Origin: Turbatrix aceti
Lineage: Eukaryota; Nematoda; Chromadorea; Rhabditida; Panagrolaimidae
NCBI GenBank assembly: GCA_963969345.1
Contig: OZ017770.1
Span: 2,613,246 to 2,677,245 of the forward strand
Length of the DNA: 64,000 nt
Reading direction: 5' to 3'
Of this stretch, positions 12,057-22,571 are shown piece by piece. A program made the position numbers and the translations under genes. Under the pieces are notes generated by a model. That model worked only from the letters and a program-made list of their open reading frames with translations. It searched no databases and had not been told where the DNA came from. Every line of letters starts with the position of its first letter. Within the stretch, counting starts at the first letter, position 1.

Positions 12057-13205
12057 ATGACGACGGAACCAGGAAAGACTTCGTATGGCATCGAAACCGA
12101 CTCCATCACTCTGCAGCGCTTCTTCCTCAACGAACAGCGAAAGTTCCCCAGCGCGACTGGTGATCTTACCAATCTGCTGACCTCGCTTTGCACCGCGTTC
12201 AAGGCTATCTCGTGTGCCGTTCGCAAGGCTGGCTTGGCCCAGCTCTATGGTATCGCCGGCCAGACCAACATCCAGGGCGAAGAAGTCAAGAAGCTTGATG
12301 TCCTGAGCAACGAGCTCATGATCAACATGCTGATCTCTTCCATGAGCAGCGCTCTCCTTATTTCGGAGGAAAACGATGATGTACGCGTACTTTGGTTTAC
12401 AGTTGAAGAACTGTGTTCAAGGACATTTATTTTTTAGCCGATTTATGTGGACCCTACGCTTCAAGGCAAGTACGTCGTCACGTTCGATCCCCTCGACGGC
12501 TCGTCCAACATCGACTGCCTCGTTTCGATCGGTACCATTTTTGGCATCTACAGAAAGGCTCACGATGGCCCAGCTGTCGTCGGAGATGCTCTCCAGCCCG
12601 GTCGCAAGCTCGTCGCTGCCGGCTACTGCGTCTACGGCTCTGCCAGCATGGTCGTCCTGACCACCGGCCATGGAGTCAACGGCTTCCAGCTTGATCCCGT
12701 TGGTCTATTTTTTTTTATTTTTCACTCAATGACGCGTTTGTTCGTTTTTCAGAACCTCGGCGAGTTCATCCTGACCAACCCGAACATGCAGTGCCCCAAG
12801 AAGGGCAAGGTCTACAGCATCAACGAGGGATACGCCAGCAAGTGGACCAAGGGTCTTACTGAGTACGTGCATTCCCGCAAGTTCCCTCAGGACGGCCGAG
12901 CACCACTTGCTCAGCGCTACGTCGGTTCCATGGTTGCCGACGTTCACCGTACGATCCTGAACGGCGGTATCTTCCTCTACCCCGGCACCGTCGACAACCC
13001 GAAGGGCAAGCTTCGTGTCCTGTACGAGGGCAACCCAATGGCTCTGCTCGTCGAGCAAGCCGGCGGAAAAGCCATCACCGGCTACGGCGATGTCCTCGAT
13101 ATCCAGCCCACTAACATCCACGAACGCTCTCCCGTATTCCTGGGCTCCGCTGACGATGTTGAGGAGCTCCGTCAATATCTTATCAAATACGACGGCGGCA
13201 AATAA
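12057..13205 (+). CDS. fbp-1: Fructose-1,6-bisphosphatase
   Basis: Exons 12057-12380, 12438-12698 and 12753-13205 give 345 aa, the usual length. The enzyme hydrolyses fructose 1,6-bisphosphate to fructose 6-phosphate, the committed step of gluconeogenesis in the cytosol. Motifs seen: the metal site [10 protein letters not shown] followed by a typical core, and the family signature [11 protein letters not shown] near residue 280. The second intron uses an unusual GTTGGT donor after LDP; splicing there restores LDPNLGEFIL, matching the family spacing, whereas reading through inserts an in-frame hydrophobic stretch. The start follows a splice acceptor at 12042. The C-terminal part has higher GC at third positions than most neighbours, suggesting high expression. 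Confidence 0.95.
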
Positions 13206-14161
13206 AATGATCTGTATTATTAACCCCTCGATTTTGTAGCTTTTCATTTTAACATCAGTAGTGTAACTTGTGTTTTGCTAGTAAATGAATAACCAACGAG
13301 AGTAACAGATCAACCGGGTGCAATTATAGAATCATTGCGACCAACACCCCTGTGCAGCATCGTTCGCCGCACGCTCTGTGAGGCGTAAACATGTTTCAAC
13401 GTGGCGCGCCTATGTCATGGGAGGTGGTGTTTTTTTCGCTGACACGGTGCAATGTAAAGACCAAAGACCTACATAAATTGCTCAACACACAACAAAGATT
13501 GCATATTGAATTGAGTTCACTTGATTTTTTTAAAACGTTGAAGTTGACTGAAATTGACAGATTTTTCAGAAAGGGCAAAGGTCGATCAATCAAGTCAACA
13601 TATTTTTTTGAGTTTGTGTCAAAACTTTTTTAAATTGATTTGAAATTAATTTACCGTTCACTCATGAGTTTATCTCATTTCAATCACAAATGTCACGTAT
13701 GCATTATTGCCTCTGGTTGTTGACGTTCGGAGTTTTTCCGACCATTTTTACTTTGATCCTGCCGCCAACTTTTCTTCTACAAAGCCTGCATTGTGAGGAC
13801 TAGCTTCATGTGTGCAAGGTCGAGCCATTGGGCTGTATCGAGTATCCCCAATGTCAGGCGTCAGGTTATCCGCTACAATACTTTTTCCAGGAAGTTTTGC
13901 ACGTACACCTGCGACATTAATAGACAAATGTTGTTTGTGTATTTTAGCAGGTAAGGTTTCAAAAAAACTCGAACACAATAAAACTTTTAAAATACAATTG
14001 TATTTTGATTGCCCTCACCGATGTTGTTCATTCAGTGTTGTAACCGACAATCTTTAATCTTTTGGAAAATCACAAAAACAGACCCACCACCTTTGCGATA
14101 AAAAAAGGTGACCTTTATTATTTATCGCATCTAAACGCATTGGATCATCTAATCGTCTACA
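13206..14161. other. Convergent intergenic region
   Basis: 3' flanks of FBPase and of cystathionine gamma-lyase. AT-rich; the ORFs at about 13391-13633 and 13748-14057 have no recognisable domain or splice support. Confidence 0.4.
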
Positions 14162-15476
14162 TTACAACGGAATGGCAATCTTTAAAGCCTGATCCAGGTC
14201 GGCAATGATATCATCAACGTGTTCCAAACCGACAGACATGCGAATAAGATTTTCTGTGACACCAATAGCGATGCGGTCAGCTTTTGGAATTTGATAGTGC
14301 GTCATGAGGAACGGCAGGGTGACCATTGTTTCATATCCGCCAAGTGAAACGGAAAGAATGATGAGTTTGAGAGCGTCAAAGAATTTTTTGCTTTCAGTGA
14401 GACCACCTTTGAGGTAAAACGATATCATGCCACTCATGCCGGTGGCCTGTTTTTTGTGCAGCTCATGCTGAGGGTGAGATTCCAACAACGGGTACGACAC
14501 ACGCTCAATTTGAGAATTAGATTCAAGATAACGAGCAACGGCCAATGCGTTATACTGATGTCGTTCCATTCGTAGATGCAATGTCTTCGTTCCTCGGTTG
14601 ACAAGATAACAGTCAAAAGCAGAAGGCACAGCTCCTGCGAAACGTTGCATGAAGTCCAGGCGGTCTGCGAGTTCTTTGCTGTTGGTAAGGGCAGCACCCA
14701 TGATGACGTCAGTGTGACCATTGAGATATTTGGTAACCGAATGAGCAACAATATCGACGTCAAATTTGAGTGGGATCTAAAAATTAGTTTGAACATTGTT
14801 AACACGCATTTCTTACATACCTGAAAAAATGGCGTCATAAATGTATTGTCCACCACGACGATGATTTCTTTGTTGAAAGATTTAGCAATTTGAACTATGC
14901 TTTGAATGTCATAGACTTTCAGAAGCGGGTTGGAACACGATTCGAACCATACCATGCGTGTATTTGGTTTTAGAGCATTTTTAAAAATCTCCAAATCAGT
15001 CATGTCGACTTGAGTCAATTGCAGGCCATGTTGGGGGACGCTAATGTACCGCAAATAAGCATTAACACCTGAATTCCAAAAAAATTATATTAGTAGTTAT
15101 TTTAAATTACAAACCACCGTAAACGTTGTCCGAGCAAACTATGCCTTCCCCGGTTTTTACGAGGTTAGTAATTGACATGCAGGCTGCCAGACCACTTGAA
15201 AAAACGCGACCTGAAAATTATCAACATTGATATATTTTGCAATAATTTATTCAACTTACAATACTCGGCACCTTCCAAGGCAGCAAGGTTTTCTTGCAGC
15301 ATATCACGTGTAGGGTTGCTTTCCCTTGAATACAAATGTGCCTGGGTTTTTCCGGCTTCCACCTGTTTATATGCCGTAGTAAGCGAAATCGGTGGCGCAA
15401 CTTGTAGATTATCCCATTGATCGGGATTTTGTCCGGCGTGAATAGCCCGCGTACCAAAATCACTGTTTCGATCCAT
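14162..15476 (-). CDS. cth: Cystathionine gamma-lyase
   Basis: Exons 15476-15260, 15210-15115, 15068-14821, 14776-14162 give 391 aa. A cytosolic PLP enzyme of the Cys/Met metabolism family that cleaves cystathionine to cysteine, ammonia and 2-oxobutyrate and can release hydrogen sulfide. Seen: FSSGLAA near residue 80, the phosphate-binding NVYGGVN loop, the VVVDNTF segment, and the Schiff-base Lys in SVTKYLNGH at about residue 203. C-terminal SLGGYET and RMSVGLE blocks fit the gamma-lyase/gamma-synthase branch. Length and motif order favour gamma-lyase; a related gamma-synthase-type enzyme cannot be excluded from motifs alone. The start Met begins a typical N-terminus with FGTRAIHAGQ. Confidence 0.93.
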
Positions 15477-16507
15477 GACCGGTCACAGCACAATAAAACC
15501 ACAGCAACTGGCGATTCGTGTAAGTAAAAGTACTGACTGACTTTTAATTAAACTGTCTTATCAATCGTTTTTTACAATCCCCCTTCTATCAATACATTTA
15601 CCTGGTTCAATGATGACGGAGTTTGTAGCTGTCGACAATGTTGTTCACTGATTGCACACCAGCAAGATACGAGAACACAAATAAGAAAAATACAAAATGG
15701 TAACAAAAGTTGGCATGCCGTATAAAGTGTTTTTAGCACAACTACATTCATACGTACGCAAGTATTATTATTTATCTGACATACTTTTTGTCGTTTAGAT
15801 ACAAACATGAAATTTATTGTTTTGCAAAAAAACCCAAAAATTTAGTAAAAAATGTTGTAACATTGCGCAGACATATTTAAAAAATAGATGTCTTGGAAGC
15901 TATTTTTGATAGGGTTATCAACGATAATTGAGCCCGTTAACAAATTGCCTTGTGGTTTAATGACATTTCATTTTCGTACTTTTTTTATTTACTACATATC
16001 CTACAGAAAACCAAATCATACCTGTAATTTATTTTTTGCATCAAACGGTACTATATGTCACTGATTTTACATATTCTTCAGCACAGTTGTGTTTGAGTTT
16101 GTTTGTACCCTCAAGCTTTCGACAATTAGCGATCGATTGGGAAATACCGAAATGTTAAATAATTCTTGTTTTATGCTGAACACTTATTAGATTTTTTAGA
16201 TACAACGCAAATAAAACGCAACCAAGCAATTAAAATCTCTTTTTTGACCAACCAAGAATCTCAGTAAACATCTCCAGTGCGACGTCAAAGTCGTGGCGGC
16301 AATTGGCGGTAACGATGATATGTGCCTTTTTGGAGGCCTCCCTCATGCATTCGGCCTGAGCGTGAGTTCTGCGCGCAGCATGCCTTTGTGTGGGCAAACT
16401 GCACTACGCAAATGCTCACTACGCGTGCACAAAACTCGCGCGTTCGTTTTTTGTATAAAACCAAGCAAGAAGAGCGCTCCGATCACCGATCTGAAGAGGA
16501 CAACGTT
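15477..16507. other. Divergent promoter region
   Basis: AT-rich 5' flank of cystathionine gamma-lyase and of the unrecognised gene at 16508. A TATA-like TATAAAA lies at about 16455, about 50 bases before the ATG at 16508. No gene is supported. Confidence 0.4.
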
Positions 16508-17437
16508 ATGGCAACCAACGAAAACGCTGTTCCTGACGTGGCGCAGCGAGTGCGTGACTTTGTTTCTGCTATGACGCTTGGTCCGTCATCTGAACCGACG
16601 AATGCCCTTTCTACTTCCAACGTTGGCCGGGTTTCTGCTATTCCGAATGCTCCCACCTCGTCGTCTGCTATTCCGAATGCCGGGGGCGTCGTGATTCACG
16701 TATCTGGTAAAAGCTACTTCCGCTTCCTCCGTGCCGATTACAACACCCGTGGAAAGCACGGTAAGTCTATTTTTATACATGCAGTATGTCTTATGATGTT
16801 GAACGGAAAGTCCGTCGTTACGATTGTTTCTTTCTGTCTGTATCTAGTCATGATATCGTGATCCTTATCGTAAAAAACCACAAACGTTCCTATTTTAGAG
16901 TTCTGTAATTTTTTCTCTCTTCGGGGAAAAGTCAACTACGCTCTCATGCTGAACTTCAATACAGAGGAGGGCGTTTATCAGTTATTTAACCTTGTTATCG
17001 AACGTCATAACATTTTTTTGGCGACCTCAACGGAGACCAAACTGACCAACCTCTTGTCAAGCACATGGGGTCCAGCGAATCCAACGGACTACATCTACGC
17101 CATTCAGGAAAACAAAGGCACATTCCTCATTGTCGCGCTCGAAGAGGGTGTCAAGAACTCCTACAAAATGCACACCATCACGACTTCCCCTGGACTTCGA
17201 CGCATCGGTGTTGATCTGCGCGTCGCCCTTGATGGCAACAGGCAAAAGCGTCATCGCAAGAAGCCTCTCATCCTGCTCAGCGACATCCCGGGCCACCTTG
17301 AGCTCCTGACGAATGACAACGAATTCCCCCGTGGAAGCTTTGCGGTTTTTATGACTCCGGATTACGACCGCCGCGGCCTTGTCTGTATGGCCAGAGCACT
17401 TCTTGGAACGGAGAACGCACGTATCGCTTTTCTGTAA
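16508..17437 (+). CDS. Uncharacterised 263-aa protein
   Basis: Exons 16508-16760 and 16899-17437. I do not recognise the family. The first about 60 residues are low complexity (Ser, Pro, Asn, Ala) with a short repeated SAIPNA unit; the rest looks folded, alternating hydrophobic strands and helices (for example VVIHVSGKSYFRFLRADY and NYALMLNF), with a basic patch RQKRHRKK near residue 200. There is no signal peptide or membrane segment. The acceptor TATTTTAG at 16898 keeps the frame; a second AG just upstream of GTCAAC is also in frame but lacks a pyrimidine tract. High GC at third positions in exon 2 supports real coding. Confidence 0.7.
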
Positions 17438-18351
17438 TTTATTATCATTTGTTGTTAGTCTTTTTGTTTGTGTGTGTTATGTACCAAAACACTTTTTGGA
17501 ACGGAGTGTTTTTGTTTGTGTTACATGTTATGAATAAATACATTATGATCAAATGTGATTTTTGTGATGTCGTAAAACTTTAGGGGGAATAACATGATTA
17601 CATATAAGGTCTACGGTCTTTCAGACGAATTTTTTTGAGTTCATTATGCGCACCAGAATCAATGTGTATTACGCTTTTTTACAAGAATGAATAACAGAAC
17701 CCATATTTTTGAAGCCAAATTGGCGCAACAGTGCTTTTAGCGTTTGATATCTGTGAATAACACTCCCATCATCGTTCTTGTTCTGGCTTTTATTATTTTC
17801 AAGGGTTAAAGGGAATAATTTGAAGCCACTTACAGTTTTGTAAACAATTTTTTGGAAGACAAATCTTTATGTCGTGCAAGAATCGATGTTTGGAGACGAG
17901 CACAAAAGAAACCATTATTGCTTTTTTTTTAAATTATAATTTTTGACTCGCCCCAAGCCGTTAAAAATACAGCGCGCACACCTTTGTCTTGTTATAATGC
18001 CCCGTGTAACCCCAAAAAGCCGTCTTTAGTCTTTAAAAAAACATTAACTTCAAAATAAGAAGGCTGATGTATTCCTCCACTTTGCTTTGTTTTTGTATAT
18101 TGTTTACAAAAAATTATGAGTAACAGCTTGGCAAACAGGTGCATCACCATCACGGCCACGATTGAATGTCGTGTGCACAGTGCAACCGATTGATTCGCTC
18201 GAAAACGACCCACGCTTTTCGAGATAACACTTTTCTTTCTTCTCGCGAACATGAATAATGGGGGGATATTTTGTTTGTCGTCATCATCGCGGCTGGTTTT
18301 TTACGTTGCAAATTGTGCTTCAAATTTCGTTATTTTTTTCAGATCAGCTCG
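17438..18351. other. Intergenic region
   Basis: 3' flank of the 263-aa gene and 5' flank of the transporter, AT-rich. A splice acceptor (TTTTTTTCAG) ends at 18342, ten bases before the transporter ATG. No other feature seen. Confidence 0.4.
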
Positions 18352-19995
18352 ATGGCAGACGCCGTCGTCGACGTGAACGATGGACGAGCCTTAGTTCAAC
18401 CAGAACAGCGACAGGGCGATGTCATTTCGTATGTTGTGTCTTGTTTAAAATGCAATTTTGATTTATGATAGGTTTAATTTTTCAGTCCAACCCGAGCAGT
18501 TCTGACGCTGTCAAAAAGCATGTTCAACGCTGGCTGCTTCTCGTTGCCATACGCTTGGAAACTGGGTGGTCTTTGGGTATGTTTAGCTGCTCCCGATCCA
18601 CCTATTGCATCTTCTTGTAGATGTCATTTGCACTGACTTTTGTCATCTCGGGTTTTAACTGGTATGGAAACCACATACTCGTTCGGTCTTCGCAGCATCT
18701 GGCCAGGAAGTGAGGTTTCATCAGGTTTTTATATCTATAAAAGTGTTTTTGCAGAACTGAAAGATCTTCTCTCGACTACGGGCACTTTGCAAAGAAGGTC
18801 TGCGACTACAGCGACATCCCCTTTCTTCGACGCAACAGCAAAAGCGTGATGACGGTCGTCAACATCACCATTCTCTTCTACCAGCTCGGCATGTGCAGTG
18901 TGGCTATCCTATTTATCTCCGATAACATGACTAATCTCCTCGGCACGTGGCTAGGATCAACCAGGAATGCACAAATGTTTGTATCCTCTACAATAGCTCT
19001 GGTATTTGTGCTTTTTACGAACATGTTTACCAAGATGCGGGTTATCAGTGTCTTTGCAATGGTATCATCTGTCTTCTTTCTCATTGGCACCAGTGTTATC
19101 ATGCAGTATACAGTTTCGCAGCCTAATCACTGGGAAGAACTTCCTGCTTACACGAATTTTACGGATACCATTGTTTTTATCGGCATGAGCATGTACGCCT
19201 TCGAGGGACAGACAATGGTTGGTTTGTTGACTGGTTCTGTTTTGTAGTTGGAAATGTTAATTTGCAGATTCTGCCTGTTGAAAACAAGCTGGAAACCCCT
19301 GAGGACTTCCTGGCTACCTTTGGGGTTCTACCGACCACGATGTCACTCTGTACGGTTTTTATGATTGCTCTTGGATTTTACGGTTACACGGCTTTTGGAA
19401 GTGACATTGCTGCAACGATCACGACAAATGTCCCAAAGAGCGGGTGAGTTGAAATAAATGAATCCTCATTCTTCTGTCATGACACGGAACTTGCCTTTTT
19501 TAGCCTGTACTCAACGATCAACGTCTGCCTCATGCTGCAGTCCATGCTCGGTCACTCTATTGCAATGTACGTCATCTTTGACATGTTTTTCAACGGATTT
19601 CAACGCAAATTCCTCATGCGATATCCTAATACAAACAAGCAGGTCATTGACAAGGGTTTTCGTATTTTCTGGGTTCTTATTACCTACTTCATGGCTGTTC
19701 TCGTTCCCAAGCTCGAAATCATGATTCCTCTGGTCGGTGTCACTAGTGGAACGCTGTGCGCTCTCGTATATCCTCCAATTTTCCAAATTATTACCTTTTG
19801 GGAAGACTGGAAGGTTTGTTTTTTTTTAACTTGAGACCTTCTTTTTATTCTAAATATTTTCAGGTTGAAATGACACCTCGACAACGCTTCTTTCGCATTG
19901 CCTTTAACGTCACCGTTGTTTTTATCGGTATTTTTGCCATTGGTGCGGGTCTTTACGCCAACATTCTGCAGATCAAACAGTCTTTATACGCCTAA
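18352..19995 (+). CDS. Amino-acid transporter, AAAP family (SLC36-like)
   Basis: Exons 18352-18428, 18486-18576, 18621-18709, 18755-19217, 19268-19443, 19504-19813, 19864-19995 give 445 aa. The first 30 residues are hydrophilic; then MFNAGCFSLPYAWKLGG matches the first helix of Aa_trans carriers, followed by roughly ten further hydrophobic helices ending at residue 440. The length and the pattern fit proton-coupled amino-acid symporters of plasma or lysosomal membranes. The intron after FEGQTM again uses a GTTGGT donor, as in the neighbouring FBPase. Substrate cannot be read from sequence; an SLC38-type carrier is a less likely alternative. Confidence 0.88.
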
Positions 19996-20360
19996 TTTAT
20001 CAGTTTAACAGATTTTGTGTAATTTATTATACTGAGTATATAAATGTGAATTACTTGTTATAAATATTTCCTACGGTTTGATTGCATTTCACTGGACGGT
20101 TTGATTGTTTTTTAGGAATTTTTGGAAATCTGGAAAACGGTCTTACAAGGCATTATTCTAAAAAAATAAGACCCAGTCTATAAAATGCAAAAAATAATAA
20201 AACAAGCATATTTTTATTGGGATGGACGGTGGCGTCAAAATCTCCTGAAACACCCGAAATGTGTCATCGGCAGAATTAATCAGAATCATATCAGTCAGAC
20301 AGAATTTTTTTTATTAACATGGTATCATGAATCGTTTAAGATTATTAAGATATATCATGC
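19996..20360. other. Intergenic, AT-rich
   Basis: 3' flank of the transporter gene. No coding or RNA gene seen. Confidence 0.4.
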
Positions 20361-20447
20361 TGTCGAATGTCACGAAAGTTCAAACAATGCGTTTATTCGT
20401 GAAGCAAAAAATGATAGAATATGGCTGATATTATATAGGGCCGCGGC
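20361..20447. repeat. 87-bp direct repeat, copy 1
   Basis: Runs from TGTCGAATGTCACGAAAG to TATATAGGGCCGCGGC. It matches 20865-20952 at roughly 93% by eye, with the main differences around the TTATTCGTGA / TTATTTGTAG position. Read on the minus strand it places TATATAA a short way upstream of an ATG, so it may carry a promoter. Confidence 0.85.
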
Positions 20448-20864
20448 TCGATGGCGATGACATTCTCGGAGCCGACGATGATCACGAGCAAGATCCTGGA
20501 GTCAGGTGTCGCCGCGGTGAACGTCAGTAGTCGTGCTGCAAGGTTGCGGTAAGGGTGGCTTGCCGGATGCCGCTGTAAGATGACATCTTGAGGCACTCCT
20601 GCGCAGTGTGCAATGCACCTCAGTTCGTCGTCGTCTGATGCCGGTAGTGTGATAATCGTAGCCGCGGTCGTTGTGCTGCATTCGATGACCAGTACCTCGT
20701 TCCCGCAGGTCATGAGGATTTGCTCCTCATTTGGTGCACTGCAGAACACGGCGATCAATTCGTTGCATTTTGTCAATGTGAGCGGCGGGCCCACCGTAAT
20801 CGTGCAGTCTCAGCCGCATTTGACGCTGCTAACCTGCGACGGTTACTTCCCGGCCGATGCACCA
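20448..20864 (-). pseudogene. GC-rich gene fragment of unknown family
   Basis: This stretch is much richer in GC than everything around it. On the minus strand it holds an open frame from about 20820 to 20393 with strand-like segments such as EEQILMTCGNEVLVIEC and RLLTFTAATPDSRILLVIIV, but the frame is closed by a TGA upstream and runs out into the flanking repeat, so it is a fragment. Plus-strand frames are also long here, so strand is uncertain. It may be a beta-propeller piece; I cannot assign it. Confidence 0.35.
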
Positions 20865-20952
20865 TGTCGAATGTCACGAAAGTTCAAACAATGCGTTTAT
20901 TTGTAGAGCAAAAAAATGATAGAACATGGCTGATATTATATAGGGCCGCGGC
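20865..20952. repeat. 87-bp direct repeat, copy 2
   Basis: Second copy of the 20361-20447 repeat. It too is joined at the GCCGCGGC end to a GC-rich coding-like piece (20953-21090). Confidence 0.85.
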
Positions 20953-21085
20953 CGGATACATATCCGGCCGGATCGTACGTGGGGGGCGGGAGAAAAGCTG
21001 TTATGGAATGCGCTCGACGTCAGCGACAACGCGCGACTCTTCGATGACATCGTTGCTGAACGGGTCGATGACGACGACACATGTT
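20953..21085 (-). pseudogene. Second GC-rich coding-like fragment
   Basis: On the minus strand, reading from about 21085, a short open stretch (VVIDPFSNDVIEESRVVADVE) ends at a TAA near 21000, before the repeat. Too short to identify; the composition matches the 20448-20864 island and differs from the AT-rich surroundings. Confidence 0.3.
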
Positions 21086-21390
21086 GTTAATATGATTTAC
21101 AGTTTTCAAGTTTTGATAAAATTCTGGTGAATAAATTTTCATTGCTACCGTAATAACAAAGCATCGAAAGGATAAAAAAGTAAATATTTTGATCTAATTA
21201 ATATTTATTATTTTAATTGTTCATTGTTCATTTTTGGCGTGTTTTGATACTTTAATGTCAGACACAGATTATGGTAAATATTTTCAAATTGTAGTTGTTG
21301 GTTTGTATTTCTGAACCTCGGCATTTTTTTTGTTATTTGGTTTTCTACACTCACTTGTATTTAGTAAAATAATTTTTTATTGTAACGCAA

Positions 21391-21593
21391 TGCAAACACT
21401 GTGGCTTATTTCCTCGGTCAATCAGTATGCCGGATCAACTGTTGGCCTCTTTCTCAACCTGTTGCTGCTTTACATGATACATAAAGGAGGCATCAAGGGC
21501 TACAACGCTATTCTTTATCAGATTCATGCTATACGCGCTGCATGTTGCGGCAACAATGGCAAATTTTTAAGATGGTCAAAACTTAAACTGTGA
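21391..21593 (+). pseudogene. Chemoreceptor-like first-TM fragment
   Basis: A short frame beginning at the Met at 21391 reads a hydrophobic helix (GLFLNLLLLYMI) followed by a basic loop and YNAILYQIHAI, the look of the first TM helix and loop of nematode serpentine receptors. No convincing donor or continuation exon follows, so it is probably a relic or a chance match. Confidence 0.3.
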
Positions 21594-22571
21594 AGGTGTC
21601 GTAAAAATCGTACCATACGGTTCGGTTGCGTTATTATGTACATAGGGGGGAGGTATATTTGTTGCCCTCCCAGATGAGTCCAAGTATGGAACATTATCCC
21701 TGCAAGTATTTTTTAAAGTGCAAATTTCATAACTCAAATTTTTTTTTGTAAAGCACCCTTATAAAAAATATGTGAAAAAGATTCGTTCATACAAATTAGC
21801 TTTTTTTTTAAATGTCGTGCAGCATAGTTTTTTCTTATGCGCGTTTTTTTCACCTAGGAGCTGTCATGAATGTTTCGATACAATTTTTTAAAAGTTCGTT
21901 CTTGGCACTGACAGACAATTCAGAGTTGCCCTTTTTGCCGGAGAAACATAGAGACGTGGAGACGTATACAGCAAAAATTCACTCAAAAACCGTCGTGCTA
22001 ATTAGAGCAGACATTTAAAGTACAAAAAAATCATATTGGTACGTCTTATGACTGACAGTCTTCAGTGTCATGTTTTTTGCCTTCAGAAAATAGATCGCAA
22101 CAGATTTCGTTTTGCGATATTCAAAAAAACACCAAAGTATCAGAAAAAAATACTGACGACAATTTGTCAGCGAGGTTCATTTTTTGTCTACCCTCGGGGC
22201 AAAACGCATAATCACAACCCAAAAGCCAGTATTATTCTTCTGCTTGCCAATTAACATTTCACTGCGATTTGTTTACCAAGGCCATTAATTGGCCCTTAAA
22301 GTGGCACTTGTTCCCGCAAGCACAGTAAGCAATAACCGAAGTCATCGTTATAAATTTGTACCCCTTAAAGGTGTTGAGTTATCATCTCCTCTTTATTACC
22401 TTCGAATTAAACGTTCAACAGCTGAAAAAATTTTGGAATCCATTGTTTGAGAAAAAACAACTTTCACCATGATATTTTTATTTCTAATATTTTTTCTGAC
22501 TTTTTTCTTCATCTCCTTTCATTCCAATAGCTGATTGATTGCTTGGTAAAAAGGAGTAATACAATGTTTCT
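21594..22571. other. Intergenic, AT-rich
   Basis: Nothing convincing. Several short ORFs with no homology I recognise. The end is the promoter side of the MYST gene. Confidence 0.4.
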
